Positions 1 through 9,526 are shown, counted from the stretch's first letter. The stretch is 64,000 nucleotides of DNA from an uncultured Bacilli bacterium (GCA_934102255.1 CAKOSN010000004.1:1-64000); one strand, 5' to 3'. Numbers and translations are program-made. Notes: generated by a model from the sequence alone, not told the origin.

Positions 1-285
1 GAATTAATAAGTTCTGGTATAAATATTGATGATGTTTGTACTACTTTAGGTCTAAATGATGAACAAAAGGCAATCGCAACTTTAGTTTTGGCAAGAGAAA
101 GCTATGCACAAGAAAACTATACAATGGGTGATCAATATTTAAAGAAAGTAGAAAAATCAAAAAATAAAACTAAATTTGTAACTTCATTATTTGAAGAGGT
201 ACGAAAAAATAAAAGATTTTATAGAAACAGGGTTGATGAAAATCACAAACCATTAGTTTTAACTAAAAAAAAGAATAGTAATTAA
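1..285 (+). CDS. C-terminal fragment of an unknown ICE protein
   Basis: The reading frame is open from the first base, so this is the last 94 codons of a gene that begins outside the window. The visible part is hydrophilic, Lys/Glu-rich and predicted helical, with no signal peptide or membrane segment, and ends in a basic tail (LTKKKNSN). I do not recognise a family. It is followed by a hairpin with a T-run, so it ends a transcript. By position it is ICE cargo or an ICE core gene near the unseen left end. Confidence 0.6.
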   Translation, partial: ELISSGINIDDVCTTLGLNDEQKAIATLVLARESYAQENYTMGDQYLKKVEKSKNKTKFVTSLFEEVRKNKRFYRNRVDENHKPLVLTKKKNSN

Positions 286-289
286 AAGA

Positions 290-314
290 TCAAAGAAAAT
301 TCTTTGACTTTTTA
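290..314 (+). terminator. Rho-independent terminator after the partial left gene
   Basis: A 7-bp stem TCAAAGA / TCTTTGA with a 4-nt loop starts 5 nt after the stop codon and is followed by C and five T. Confidence 0.65.
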
Positions 315-333
315 ATTTCTAAAAGAAAACAAA

Positions 334-362
334 AAATCTCAAAGTGTAATACTTTGAGATTT
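334..362 (-). terminator. Long hairpin, probable minus-strand terminator
   Basis: A perfect 12-bp stem (334-345 with 351-362, loop GTAAT). On the plus strand it is preceded by an A-run and not followed by T, so it reads as a terminator only on the minus strand (stem then TTTTTTG). No minus-strand gene is seen to its right, so it may instead be a barrier or a protein site. Confidence 0.45.
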
Positions 363-510
363 CCTGCTTGATATGGCTTGTATTCTAACATAAAAATAAT
401 AAATTGTCAAATTTGACCATATATGTTTTTTAATCATATTAAAAAAACAATATTAAAATACTAATGAAATAGCAAATAGATATTACTTTTTCTTATAGTA
501 TTACACTTTG
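340..510. repeat. 14-bp inverted repeat pair in the 286-536 intergenic region
   Basis: CAAAGTGTAATACT at 340-353 recurs exactly as its reverse complement at 497-510, just before the ribosome binding site of the next gene. The left copy lies inside the long hairpin. The remaining ~150 bases of this gap are A/T-rich with no clear gene; the promoter of the next gene must lie here. Confidence 0.5.
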
Positions 511-536
511 CGACTGCAAAAGGGGGAAATATTGAT

Positions 537-1688
537 ATGGAAAAAGTAAAGAAAAGTTATGTTGAAAAAATTTACAGAGGAGTATTATTTAGTGAATCTT
601 CTATTTCAGAAGTTGAAGAAAGAGATCCAATGAAAGTTGAAAATGATGGTGAAATGCAAGGCTTTCGTTTTTATGACAAAGAATTTGTTGTAGATGGTGA
701 AAAAAGTTTTGATGGAGAAAAATCAAATTTTTCAAAATGGATTTATTATGGTAAGAGATTAAGTTTAGATGAAGTTAAAGCACAATATGGAAATAATCCA
801 GATTATAGAATACTAATTAGTAACATGGAAGGAAATGGTTACCAATATGTTTGTCATACTCAAGCAGGAGCATTTTTACCAATGCAAGAAGGAGATATGA
901 CTTTTGATGAACTTGTAGCTCAAAAAGAACAGGACAAAGAGTCAAAAGCAAAAGCTATGTTTGAAAAATTAAGAGAACATATTGGAGAAGATGTATCATA
1001 CACAGGATGGTGGTATGGTGTTAAGCAAGAAGAAACAGCTGAATTAAAGAATGTAACTGATTTTATAAATGTAGAAATTGGATATAGTGGTATACCATTT
1101 GTTGGATATGGAGCTGCAATTTCTGATATAACTTCAAAAGATGGTGAGGTATTATATTCAAATCCATTTATTGAACCTGAATATGATAGAAGAAAAGCTG
1201 AAGATATATTTGCTTCTAAAAGATTAATATTTGGTGATAGAATAGTAGATGCTGAACAAGCTGAAAAAGAACAACAAGATAAAGCATGGGCTGAAGCAAA
1301 AGAAAAAGGTGATGCTGAGGCTAAAAAAATGAAATATACTTTAATGAGGGAAGGATTAACATTAGTTAAGCCAGAAACAGCAGAAGAGTGGTTACAATTT
1401 GCTGATAATAATAGTAATGATGGTTATTCAGTATTTGTTGTAAAAGCAACTATATCTATGATGAAAAAAATGGAAGAAGGTATTTCTTTTGAAGAAGCAG
1501 AACAACAAGTTTATGATGAAGAGTTAGGATTAAGTGGTTTTATGGCTGGTGCTACAGCAAACGCATTATCACATTTTTCAAAACAAGGTGAAGAATATAG
1601 AAAACATTGGAATAAAAAATATGGAATCGAAGATGCTGATGAAAAAGGAACAGTAAATCCTGCTGTTTTATCTATAAGAAAGAAGTAG
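537..1688 (+). CDS. Hypothetical soluble protein, 383 aa
   Basis: ATG start with a strong site (AGGGGGAAA, about 8 nt upstream). The protein is acidic and soluble, with no signal peptide or membrane segment. The middle (about residues 225-265) is a charged Glu/Ala/Lys helix, probably coiled coil. The N-terminal half has aromatic clusters (KWIYYGKR, TGWWYGVK) that look like a compact fold. I recognise no family and no catalytic motif. It stands alone between terminators, so it is an independently expressed cargo gene of the ICE. Confidence 0.75.
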   Translation: MEKVKKSYVEKIYRGVLFSESSISEVEERDPMKVENDGEMQGFRFYDKEFVVDGEKSFDGEKSNFSKWIYYGKRLSLDEVKAQYGNNPDYRILISNMEGNGYQYVCHTQAGAFLPMQEGDMTFDELVAQKEQDKESKAKAMFEKLREHIGEDVSYTGWWYGVKQEETAELKNVTDFINVEIGYSGIPFVGYGAAISDITSKDGEVLYSNPFIEPEYDRRKAEDIFASKRLIFGDRIVDAEQAEKEQQDKAWAEAKEKGDAEAKKMKYTLMREGLTLVKPETAEEWLQFADNNSNDGYSVFVVKATISMMKKMEEGISFEEAEQQVYDEELGLSGFMAGATANALSHFSKQGEEYRKHWNKKYGIEDADEKGTVNPAVLSIRKK

Positions 1689-1712
1689 TTTTATAATATA
1701 CTACTTTTTTTG
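1683..1712 (+). terminator. Rho-independent terminator overlapping the stop codon of the 383-aa gene
   Basis: Stem AAGTAGT / ACTACTT with an AT loop, followed by a T-run; the left arm includes the TAG stop. Confidence 0.7.
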
Positions 1713-1806
1713 TTGTATTTGAATATGAATAATAAATATTTTCTTTTTTGTGGTACAATATTTTTAGATTTATTTAATTATTTATTGTGTAATATGGAGG
1801 AAGGTT

Positions 1807-2346
1807 ATGTTTAAAATAGACTTAAATAAAGTTGAGATTAGAATTTGTGATAGTAATGATGTTAAAGATATTTATAATATTCAAAAAGTAGTAATTGATA
1901 ATTTTAAAGAAAGTGAAAAAGGATATTTTTTACCATTTAAAGAAGAAAGCTATTTAAGAATTGTGAATAATCCTGATAAAGATGGTGAAATATATGGTGC
2001 ATTTTATAATAAAAAAATGATTGCTTGGATATTTTTATCAGTATCAGATAGAATGGAACAAATTAAAAACTTTATTCCAGATATAACAGGAAAATGTGCA
2101 GATATTGATGGGGTTATAGTTTTACCAGAATATAGGGGAAACGGATTACAAAAAATGTTAGTGAATTATTTAGAACTTCAAGCTAAGAAGAAAGGAATTT
2201 TTAATATAGTAGCAGAAGTTACTTTTGGAAATGAATTTAGCTTAAAGAATTTACAAGATATGGGATTTGAAATAAAAACATTTTATAAAAAAGATGAAAA
2301 TATTAAAAGACACATATTATTGAAGAAGTTAGATAATGATAATTAA
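1807..2346 (+). CDS. GNAT-family N-acetyltransferase
   Basis: A 179-aa single-domain GNAT acetyltransferase. The acetyl-CoA binding motif A is visible as GVIVLPEYRGNGLQKML (about residues 101-117; V-x-P-x-x-R-G-x-G-L is the family signature), followed by the usual helix and the FxxKNLxxMGFE segment near the C-terminus. Such enzymes move an acetyl group from acetyl-CoA to an amine; the substrate cannot be read from the sequence. Start ATG with GGAGGAAGG upstream. An extended -10 element (TGTGGTACAAT) lies about 45 nt upstream, after the preceding terminator, so it has its own promoter. Role as ICE cargo is inference. Confidence 0.85.
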   Translation: MFKIDLNKVEIRICDSNDVKDIYNIQKVVIDNFKESEKGYFLPFKEESYLRIVNNPDKDGEIYGAFYNKKMIAWIFLSVSDRMEQIKNFIPDITGKCADIDGVIVLPEYRGNGLQKMLVNYLELQAKKKGIFNIVAEVTFGNEFSLKNLQDMGFEIKTFYKKDENIKRHILLKKLDNDN

Positions 2347-2363
2347 TTTTATCATTTTATATT

Positions 2364-2603
2364 ATGGGTGATTGTATGGATTATGAAAGTATAAAACAAA
2401 AATTTAATGAATTAAAAGTTTTAAAGTTTAAATTATATAGTTTAGAATATATCATAGAAGAAATAAATGATAAGGTAATAATATATGCAATTTTATATTC
2501 TAATAGAAAATTATCTTACAATTCTTTAGATGAGGCGTTTTCGAATTTTGAAGTATATAATGTTAGTTTAATGGAATCGCTTGATAGAATTCAAATTATT
2601 TAA
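2364..2603 (+). CDS. Small hypothetical protein, 79 aa
   Basis: Follows the acetyltransferase by 17 nt and is probably co-transcribed. No Shine-Dalgarno precedes the first ATG; an in-frame ATG at 2376 has a weak GGGTGA before it and may be the true start. Mixed alpha/beta composition, soluble, no recognised domain. Confidence 0.5.
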   Translation: MGDCMDYESIKQKFNELKVLKFKLYSLEYIIEEINDKVIIYAILYSNRKLSYNSLDEAFSNFEVYNVSLMESLDRIQII

Positions 2604-2633
2604 AAATTATTCTAATTATTTTAAAAATGTCCG

Positions 2634-2662
2634 TTGACTGTCCTATAAAATCGTGCTATAAT
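2634..2662 (+). promoter_or_regulatory. Strong sigma-A promoter upstream of the surface-protein genes
   Basis: TTGACT (2634-2639), 17 bp, then TATAAT (2657-2662) preceded by TG at the extended -10 position. It is one of the best consensus promoters in the window. It reads into a ~150-nt leader before the SpaA-type gene. Confidence 0.8.
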
Positions 2663-2695
2663 GATATTATGGAGAAAATGTAAGGTGAGTATATT

Positions 2696-2722
2696 CAGAC
2701 ATATTTATATGTCTGTTTTTTT
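2696..2722 (+). terminator. Leader terminator (possible attenuator)
   Basis: An 8-bp perfect stem CAGACATA / TATGTCTG, loop TTTA, then seven T, about 35 nt downstream of the promoter -10 and ~95 nt before the next start codon. A terminator between promoter and first gene suggests attenuation. A GTG-started open frame (from 2685) runs through the hairpin, so translation of a leader could control it. No alternative antiterminator pairing was identified. Confidence 0.6.
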
Positions 2723-2816
2723 ATGCCTTGTTTTCTCTTTTTTTCTTATAAAGAAAGGAGATGAGAGCTATTCCATAAAATTTAGTAGTACCATTTTTTG
2801 ATGAAAGGAGAATATT

Positions 2817-5800
2817 GTGAAAAAGAAAATTGGTATGAAATTCAAAAAGATTTTTAGTTTGTTTCTAACTACTGGTGTGTTAATTACTTCTATACCAACT
2901 AATTTATTAGTAACACAGGTACATGCTTTATCGAATGTATCAGGAGATAAAATAATAGAAACAGCTCAATCCTATAGTGATTGGGGATATGGAGAAGTAG
3001 GAACATGTACTGGGTTAGTTACTCGTACATTAAATAAACTAGGTATTGGAACCTCAATTGTAGGAACTCATCCGTATGATATTAATACAAAACAGCCAGA
3101 TGGAACAGGTGCTAGATATGCTCCATCAGCTATGTATACTAATGCTATGAATCATCCAGAAGATGCTAAGCATATTTGGTCAGGATATGCTAAAGATGTA
3201 AAAGCCAATGCAAGTTTATTTAAAAATGGTGATTTAGTTATTCAACGACCAGAGGACAAGGCAAACTATACTGGTAGTGGACATGTTGGCTTTATTCATA
3301 TTTATGGTAATAAAATATCAATGTATGGTGCAAATGGATATAATTATGGTGTTGGGGATGCTGTATTAGCTTCTGGAATTACAACATTTGGAATTACAAA
3401 TATAACAGTAAATTCAATGGATTATATTCATGTATTTAGATTAACTGAAGTTGAACCTATATATGAAACATTGTCTTCTACAAAAAGTGCAGAAGAAAAG
3501 GTAGAAGTATCATTTCATAAAACAGATATTGAAAGTGATAAACCTTTATCTGGTGTAGAAGTTGACTTTTATAGAGATGGTGTTAAGTTTTCATCTGCTA
3601 TAACTGACGCTAATGGAAATGCAAAATCAACTTCTGTAGTAACTCATTCATCTACATCTTCACCAAAAACTTATGTAACAAATTGGGATGATTTAGGAGA
3701 TGCAGGAAAGAATGAAGTAAATCAGCGTGGTGCATATCATAGTAAAATAGAAGCTCAAACAGCTGCTGACGCTGAAGCTCAAAATTCTGCTAATCAAAAG
3801 GCTTCACAAACACACACTTATACTGTTATAGAAACTAAAACAAAAACAAAGTATTGGTTAAATCCAGAGAATAATACAGTAAGTGATAAAGTAACAGGTA
3901 GTGGTAGTATTAAAGTAAGTTTATCCAACGAAAGAGTTAAAGGTACAGCTTATTTGTATAAAGAAGATGCTGATGTTAAACATGCCCAAAATGAAGCAGT
4001 TATTGATGGTGCATTATATGGTTTATATGCAAGTGAGAATATTTTAGATCCAGCTGATGATTCTATTATATATAATAAAGGAACAGAAATAACTAGAGTT
4101 CGTATTGAAAACGGAATGGCACAAGTAGATAATTTATATTTGGGCGACTATGAGTGGCGTGAACTAACAGCTGGAGAAGGTTATTCTGTTGATAAAACAG
4201 TTCATAAGTTTACTTTGGACTATGCTAATCAAGAAACAAAAACAGTAATAAATAAAACAACTTCAAAAGAAAATGTTATTGTTGGAGATTTTGAACTTGA
4301 AAAAATAATTACTTCAGGTGATGAATCAGAAATAGTAGAAAAAGAAAAAGATGCTGAATTTTTAGTAGTTGCAAAAAAATATGTTGATAAATATGGAAGT
4401 ATAGAAGAGGCTTGGAATCATAGAGATGAATTTACAGAAAAAGAATATGATAAATTAGTTACATCAGACAAAGGCTATGCTAAAACTAGAAAACTTGCTT
4501 ATGGAACATTTATTGTTAAACAAGTAAAAGGTAAAGTAGATACAGATATGATCAAAAATACATGGGAATTCAAGGTTGCAAGAGAAAATCAAGATACCGT
4601 AAAATATATAATTAATAATCGTAATTTTACTTCCTATGTAAAACTTGTAAAAAGAGATAAAGATACCAATAAGTTAATTACAATGTCAAATACTACTTTT
4701 AAGATTAAAAACGCTGAAACAGGTGAATATCTAAAACAAAAGGTAGCTGATAAGACTTATGATACATGGAAGACTTCAGACAAAGGATTTTTTCAATTAC
4801 CATTAGAAGTTAAAGCTGGAAATTGGATTCTTGAAGAAATTGAAAGTCCTGATTTTTATTTGATTAATTCTGATGGTCAAAATTTTAAAGTAACAAATTC
4901 AAATATTGTAGAAGTTGATGATGATGGAGATCCAATATTGACTGTTACTATGTATGACAAAGCAGTAAAAGGACAAATAAAAATTGAGAAGAAAGGTGAA
5001 GTTCTAACTGGTGTTGAAAAAGATAAAAATGGAAATACGAAATTTATTTATGAAGAAAAATGTCTTGCTGGTATGACTGTAAATATTCAAGCAGATGAAG
5101 ATATAATTGATCCAGCAGATGGCTCTATCATTTATAAAAAGGGTGAAATTGTTGATAAGGTAACTACAACATGTAATAATGATGCCTTGTCTAAAGAACT
5201 TCCATTGGGGAAATATCTTGTTTATGAATATGAAGTTCCAAAAGGAATGATAATTGATACTAATAAATATAAGATAAATTTGGAATTTAAAGATAATGTA
5301 ACTCCAATTATTTTAAAAACATTGTCAATTACTAATAAACGACAAAAAGTAGAAGTTAATTTAACAAAATTAGATGCTGAAACAAATATGACACTTGAAG
5401 GTGTTATTTTTAATTTAACAGCTACTAAGGATATTTTGTCTTATGATGGAAAAATATTAGTACATGCTGGTGAGAAAATAGAAACTGGAACAACAGATAA
5501 TAAAGGTAAATATGTATTTAATGCTGACTTACCATTATCTTATGATGATGAAACTTATTTTGAAATAAGTGAGGAAAAGGAATTAAATGGATATTATAAA
5601 AATGAAGAAAAATTATCAGTTGATACAAAGTACAAAGGAAAAAATATAGAGAAAATATCTAATTCAGAAAAAATCTATAATAAAGCTATTAAAAATTATA
5701 TTTTAATTAATAAAGTAGATGATAAGACATTAGAAAATATTGTTAGTAAAGATTTTTCGTTTAAATTATGTAAAGATGAGAAATGTAATGAGGTAATTGG

Positions 5801-6152
5801 AACTTATAATGCTAATACGGAAAATGGTACTGCATTAATCCCAATAAAGTATGGGCACTGGTTCATTCGTGAAGAATCAGCTCCGACAGGTTACTCAATT
5901 TCATCTGAAATAGTAAGGGTAACTTTGAATGATGAAGGTTTGTTTGTTAATGATAATTTGGTAGAAACAGATGAAGACTTAACTTATAGTATAAAATATC
6001 AAAATACTCTTTTACCAGCTGTTAAAATTGATAAAGGTGTTCAAACTGGATATGAAGCAAATAAAACTTTATATTTAATAATTGGGGGAGTATCATTGAT
6101 TGGCGTAATTACTTTAACTAGATCAATTATTAAAAAGAAAAAAAGAAAGTAA
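2817..6152 (+). CDS. SpaA/Cna-B type surface protein with N-terminal cysteine-hydrolase-like domain
   Basis: A 1111-aa exported protein. GTG start with GAAAGGAGA upstream; basic N-terminus and hydrophobic segment (residues ~10-35) form a signal peptide. Residues ~40-215 resemble an NlpC/CHAP-like amidase fold: Cys in GTCTGLVTR and His in SGHVGFIHI are the likely catalytic pair. From ~230 to ~1060 follow several SpaA/Cna-B-like modules (for example the LxGVxFxL pattern and the E(E)xxAPTGY motif), which in this family can form intramolecular isopeptide bonds. The C-terminus has VQTG (1075-1078), a hydrophobic segment and a KKKKRK tail, a sortase-type anchor without LPxTG. The ICE's own class B sortase (38387) is the likely anchoring enzyme. 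Probable adhesin or mating-aggregation factor. Confidence 0.85.
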   Translation: MKKKIGMKFKKIFSLFLTTGVLITSIPTNLLVTQVHALSNVSGDKIIETAQSYSDWGYGEVGTCTGLVTRTLNKLGIGTSIVGTHPYDINTKQPDGTGARYAPSAMYTNAMNHPEDAKHIWSGYAKDVKANASLFKNGDLVIQRPEDKANYTGSGHVGFIHIYGNKISMYGANGYNYGVGDAVLASGITTFGITNITVNSMDYIHVFRLTEVEPIYETLSSTKSAEEKVEVSFHKTDIESDKPLSGVEVDFYRDGVKFSSAITDANGNAKSTSVVTHSSTSSPKTYVTNWDDLGDAGKNEVNQRGAYHSKIEAQTAADAEAQNSANQKASQTHTYTVIETKTKTKYWLNPENNTVSDKVTGSGSIKVSLSNERVKGTAYLYKEDADVKHAQNEAVIDGALYGLYASENILDPADDSIIYNKGTEITRVRIENGMAQVDNLYLGDYEWRELTAGEGYSVDKTVHKFTLDYANQETKTVINKTTSKENVIVGDFELEKIITSGDESEIVEKEKDAEFLVVAKKYVDKYGSIEEAWNHRDEFTEKEYDKLVTSDKGYAKTRKLAYGTFIVKQVKGKVDTDMIKNTWEFKVARENQDTVKYIINNRNFTSYVKLVKRDKDTNKLITMSNTTFKIKNAETGEYLKQKVADKTYDTWKTSDKGFFQLPLEVKAGNWILEEIESPDFYLINSDGQNFKVTNSNIVEVDDDGDPILTVTMYDKAVKGQIKIEKKGEVLTGVEKDKNGNTKFIYEEKCLAGMTVNIQADEDIIDPADGSIIYKKGEIVDKVTTTCNNDALSKELPLGKYLVYEYEVPKGMIIDTNKYKINLEFKDNVTPIILKTLSITNKRQKVEVNLTKLDAETNMTLEGVIFNLTATKDILSYDGKILVHAGEKIETGTTDNKGKYVFNADLPLSYDDETYFEISEEKELNGYYKNEEKLSVDTKYKGKNIEKISNSEKIYNKAIKNYILINKVDDKTLENIVSKDFSFKLCKDEKCNEVIGTYNANTENGTALIPIKYGHWFIREESAPTGYSISSEIVRVTLNDEGLFVNDNLVETDEDLTYSIKYQNTLLPAVKIDKGVQTGYEANKTLYLIIGGVSLIGVITLTRSIIKKKKRK

Positions 6153-6172
6153 TATTATGAAAGGAGTATTGA

Positions 6173-9100
6173 ATGAGTAAAAGTTATAATGTTATTGAGC
6201 ATGAAAATTCAAAATATTATAAAGAAATTCCATATATAACAAGAAAAGAGTTAAAGAAAAACCAAAATAATATTGTTATTGGATGTACTAAATTAAAAAA
6301 ATATAAATCCAATTCTGAAAAAAAAGAATTGGATTTACTATATTTTAAAAATGAGAAATATGAAGTGAAAACCAAAATGTTAGGATTTAATAAGGGATAT
6401 GTTTTCGTTGGTAATAATAGTTATATTACTTTGAAATATCGTATTCCTTTTTTCTTTATCTTATTGTTGCTATTGTTAATCTTTGGATTGTTAATTATTT
6501 TTAATAAAAATGACACATTACCTATTAAAAATCCGATTAATTTTCCAGAAACAAAAATTTTTCCTGATAACAACAAAGATTCAGTAGAAGATAAGAAAAA
6601 AGAAGATGATCCATATAAATATGTTCCAAATAGAAAAAAAGTAGAAGAAGCAAAAGGAATTAAATATTATATTTCATTTGATTCTAATGATGGTTCTGGA
6701 ACAATGGAGTCTATAACCTGTAAAGGCAATGAAGTATGTAAATTACCTAAAAATTCAATGACAAAAGAGGGATATATTTTTACAGGTTGGTCGACTGAAA
6801 AAAATGGAGAACCTATATATTTGGATGAAATGGATGTTTTTAATTTAACGACTAAAGATAATGAAAATATTATCTTATATGCTATGTGGAAAATAGAAAC
6901 TTATAATGTTGAATTTTTTGATTATGATGGATCAGTTATTAGTAAAAGTAAGTATGACTATGGAGAGAGTGTTATTGCTCCAGAAAATCCAAAGCGATTA
7001 GGTTATACATTCTCAAAATGGGACAATGATATAGTAAATGAAGTAAAAACTGATTTGACTTATAATGCACTTTATGATGTTAATAATTATGAAATTTCTT
7101 ATAATCTAAGTGGAGGAGCATTTGAAGATAATGCTCCTTTAACTTATACTGTAGAAGATGATTTATTTGATATTCCAAAGCCTTCAAAAAAAGGGTATAC
7201 ATTTTTAGGATGGACAGATGATAAAACAAAAGAACCTATTATTGATTATAAGATAAATCAAGGAACAATTGGTAACATAAAACTTCTTGCCAATTATAAA
7301 CCTAATTCATATAAGTTAATATATAACACAAATGGTGCAAGAGAGCAAATAAGTCCTAAAAAAATTAATTTTGATGAGATATATGGTGAATTACCAACAA
7401 TATCAAAAAAAGGATATAAGTTAATTAATTGGACTGATGAAAACAATAATGAAGTATCTAGTAAAAATGTATTTAATGAAGATAAAGATATAACGATAAG
7501 TGCAAACTGGGAAATTATAAAATATGATATAACTTACAATTTAGTTGGAGGAGTGATTGAAGATAATCCTCTTAACTACAATGTAGAAGAAAATATAATT
7601 CTTCCTAATCCAGTTAAAAAAGGATATATATTTCTTGGATGGACATCAAAAAATGATGATGAACCAAAAATTAATTATGAAATAAAAAAAGGTTCAACTG
7701 GTAATTTAAAACTAACTGCTAATTATAAACCGATTTCATATAGTATTATTTATAATTCATCATCAGGAACAGGAAAGATGGAAAGTACAAAAAACAAATA
7801 TAATAATAAAGAAAATTTAAGAAAAAATACTTTCACTAAAGAAGGCTATAATTTCTTAGGATGGTCTACAATTCCAAATGGTAATGTTACTTATAAAGAT
7901 GAGCAAGTAATATATAATTTATCTTGCAATGATAATGATGTTATTAATTTGTATGCTGTATGGGAAATAATCAAATTAAATGTAAAATATTATGATTTAT
8001 TTGGTGGAGTTTTGAAAGAAGAAGAAGTTGATTATGGTAATATGCCAACACCTCCAGAAAATCCATTTTTAGATGGATACACATTTACAGGATGGAGTCC
8101 ATCAATTAATTCAGTAAAAACTAATGTTGATTATCATGCACAATACACAAAAAATCAATATATTATTAAATATGATTTAAATACTGGGAGTAGTAAAGAT
8201 TTAAAAGAAATAAACTTTGATGTAGAATCTAATGCAATAACATTACCAAACCCAACAAGAGAAGGTTATACATTTCTTGGATGGACTGGTGATAATGGTT
8301 TAAGAGCAGAAATTAATGTTGTAATACCAAAGGGTACTATTGGTAATAAAAATTATAAAGCCAATTGGATTGCTAATGTATACAGAGTATCATTAAATCC
8401 AAATAGTGGAATAGTTAATCCTAGTTATGTAGATATTTCGTATAATAGCCTATATGGAACAATACCAGAAGCTACAAAAAAAGGTTATTCATTTGAAGGC
8501 TGGTTTTATAATAATTTATTAATAAAAGAAGACACAGTTATGAATATTTCTTTTGATCATGAAATAAAGGCAAATTGGAAAATAATAGATTATTCAATTA
8601 CTTATAATTTAAATGGTGGTTCTTTGTTATCATCAATTTCAAAATATAATATTGAAACTGACACATTTCTATTGCCAAAACCAACAAAAGAAGGTTATAC
8701 ATTTCTTGGATGGACTGGTGATAATGGCACAATACCATCAGATAATGTGGAAATAGAAAAAGGTTCAATTGGTAATAAGGTGTATACTGCAAATTGGAAA
8801 CCAATAGAATACAGTATTTCTTATAATTTGGATGGTGGTAGTATTTCATCTCAACCAACAAATTATAATATAGAATCTAATACGATAGCACTATCACAAC
8901 CAACTAAAAAAGGCTATACATTTCTTGGATGGACTGGAACAGAATTAACTACAGCAACTAAAAATGTAATTATTGCTAAAGGTTCAGTAGGAAATAGAAA
9001 TTATATTGCAACTTGGAGTAAAAATTACTATACAGTAAATTATTATGTTAACAATAATTTATGGACACAAAGATCTGTTGGATATGGAGATGAAATTCCT

Positions 9101-9514
9101 AATTTAAATGGTCAAGATGTTTTGGATAGTTATCATAAATTTCATGGCTGGAATGGTTGGGTTAGTAATATGCCCGATTATGATGTAACTTTAACAGCTT
9201 CAGTTACAGAAGCTTATTGTCAATTAATTACTGGTCATGGTCCTTATGGGAACGCTTCAGCCTTATTAAGTGTATTCCAATCAGCAGGTTGGACTGGGCA
9301 AATAAGTGAAGCACCATCTGCACCAGGATATTACCTTGTAGTTACAGACTATACATTAACTAGAGCTCAAGCAGAAACTCAAAAAAATTATATTGCTTCT
9401 CATACTAATTATACTAATTACAATTTTCCTTATTTATATTGGGTAGCAATACAATGTACAAATGGATATTCTAGTGCTTGGACAAGAGCAAAAGGTCAAA
9501 GTCAATTTAATTAG
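6173..9514 (+). CDS. Membrane-anchored InlB B-repeat (Listeria-Bacteroides repeat) surface protein
   Basis: An 1113-aa protein placed 20 nt after the SpaA-type gene and led by AAAGGAG. Residues 1-90 are charged and presumably cytoplasmic; ~91-112 is one long Leu/Ile transmembrane helix, giving a type II topology without a cleaved signal. Residues ~155-1010 contain about eleven InlB B-repeats, recognised by GYTFLGWTG-type motifs ending in YxAxW. The last ~100 residues form a distinct Tyr-rich domain (pattern YYLVVTDY...AQAETQKNYI), perhaps SPOR-like. B-repeats act as adhesive stalks in other Firmicutes. No sortase motif is present, so anchoring is by the N-terminal helix. Likely cell-cell contact or host adhesion; mating contact is an inference from the ICE context. 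Confidence 0.85.
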   Translation: MSKSYNVIEHENSKYYKEIPYITRKELKKNQNNIVIGCTKLKKYKSNSEKKELDLLYFKNEKYEVKTKMLGFNKGYVFVGNNSYITLKYRIPFFFILLLLLLIFGLLIIFNKNDTLPIKNPINFPETKIFPDNNKDSVEDKKKEDDPYKYVPNRKKVEEAKGIKYYISFDSNDGSGTMESITCKGNEVCKLPKNSMTKEGYIFTGWSTEKNGEPIYLDEMDVFNLTTKDNENIILYAMWKIETYNVEFFDYDGSVISKSKYDYGESVIAPENPKRLGYTFSKWDNDIVNEVKTDLTYNALYDVNNYEISYNLSGGAFEDNAPLTYTVEDDLFDIPKPSKKGYTFLGWTDDKTKEPIIDYKINQGTIGNIKLLANYKPNSYKLIYNTNGAREQISPKKINFDEIYGELPTISKKGYKLINWTDENNNEVSSKNVFNEDKDITISANWEIIKYDITYNLVGGVIEDNPLNYNVEENIILPNPVKKGYIFLGWTSKNDDEPKINYEIKKGSTGNLKLTANYKPISYSIIYNSSSGTGKMESTKNKYNNKENLRKNTFTKEGYNFLGWSTIPNGNVTYKDEQVIYNLSCNDNDVINLYAVWEIIKLNVKYYDLFGGVLKEEEVDYGNMPTPPENPFLDGYTFTGWSPSINSVKTNVDYHAQYTKNQYIIKYDLNTGSSKDLKEINFDVESNAITLPNPTREGYTFLGWTGDNGLRAEINVVIPKGTIGNKNYKANWIANVYRVSLNPNSGIVNPSYVDISYNSLYGTIPEATKKGYSFEGWFYNNLLIKEDTVMNISFDHEIKANWKIIDYSITYNLNGGSLLSSISKYNIETDTFLLPKPTKEGYTFLGWTGDNGTIPSDNVEIEKGSIGNKVYTANWKPIEYSISYNLDGGSISSQPTNYNIESNTIALSQPTKKGYTFLGWTGTELTTATKNVIIAKGSVGNRNYIATWSKNYYTVNYYVNNNLWTQRSVGYGDEIPNLNGQDVLDSYHKFHGWNGWVSNMPDYDVTLTASVTEAYCQLITGHGPYGNASALLSVFQSAGWTGQISEAPSAPGYYLVVTDYTLTRAQAETQKNYIASHTNYTNYNFPYLYWVAIQCTNGYSSAWTRAKGQSQFN
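8260..8727 (+). repeat. 39-nt near-perfect direct repeat within the InlB repeats
   Basis: The segment coding EGYTFLGWTGDNG is identical in DNA at about 8260-8298 and 8689-8727, while neighbouring repeats have diverged. A third, shorter match lies at ~8913-8938. This points to recent duplication or gene conversion in the repeat array. Confidence 0.7.
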
Positions 9515-9526
9515 GGAGGATAGATA

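Noticed and set aside
366..375. Second oriT, because TGCTTGATAT matches the candidate oriT
   Set aside because: Ten bases can match by chance in this AT-rich DNA, and no nested hairpin or relaxosome gene is beside it.
1..536. Left attachment site of the ICE inside the window
   Set aside because: No sequence resembling the serS junction at 42,040-42,080 is found there, so the left end must lie outside.
8598..8861. Minus-strand open frame inside the InlB gene
   Set aside because: Shadow of the repeat-rich plus-strand gene; no ribosome site and a composition unlike a protein.
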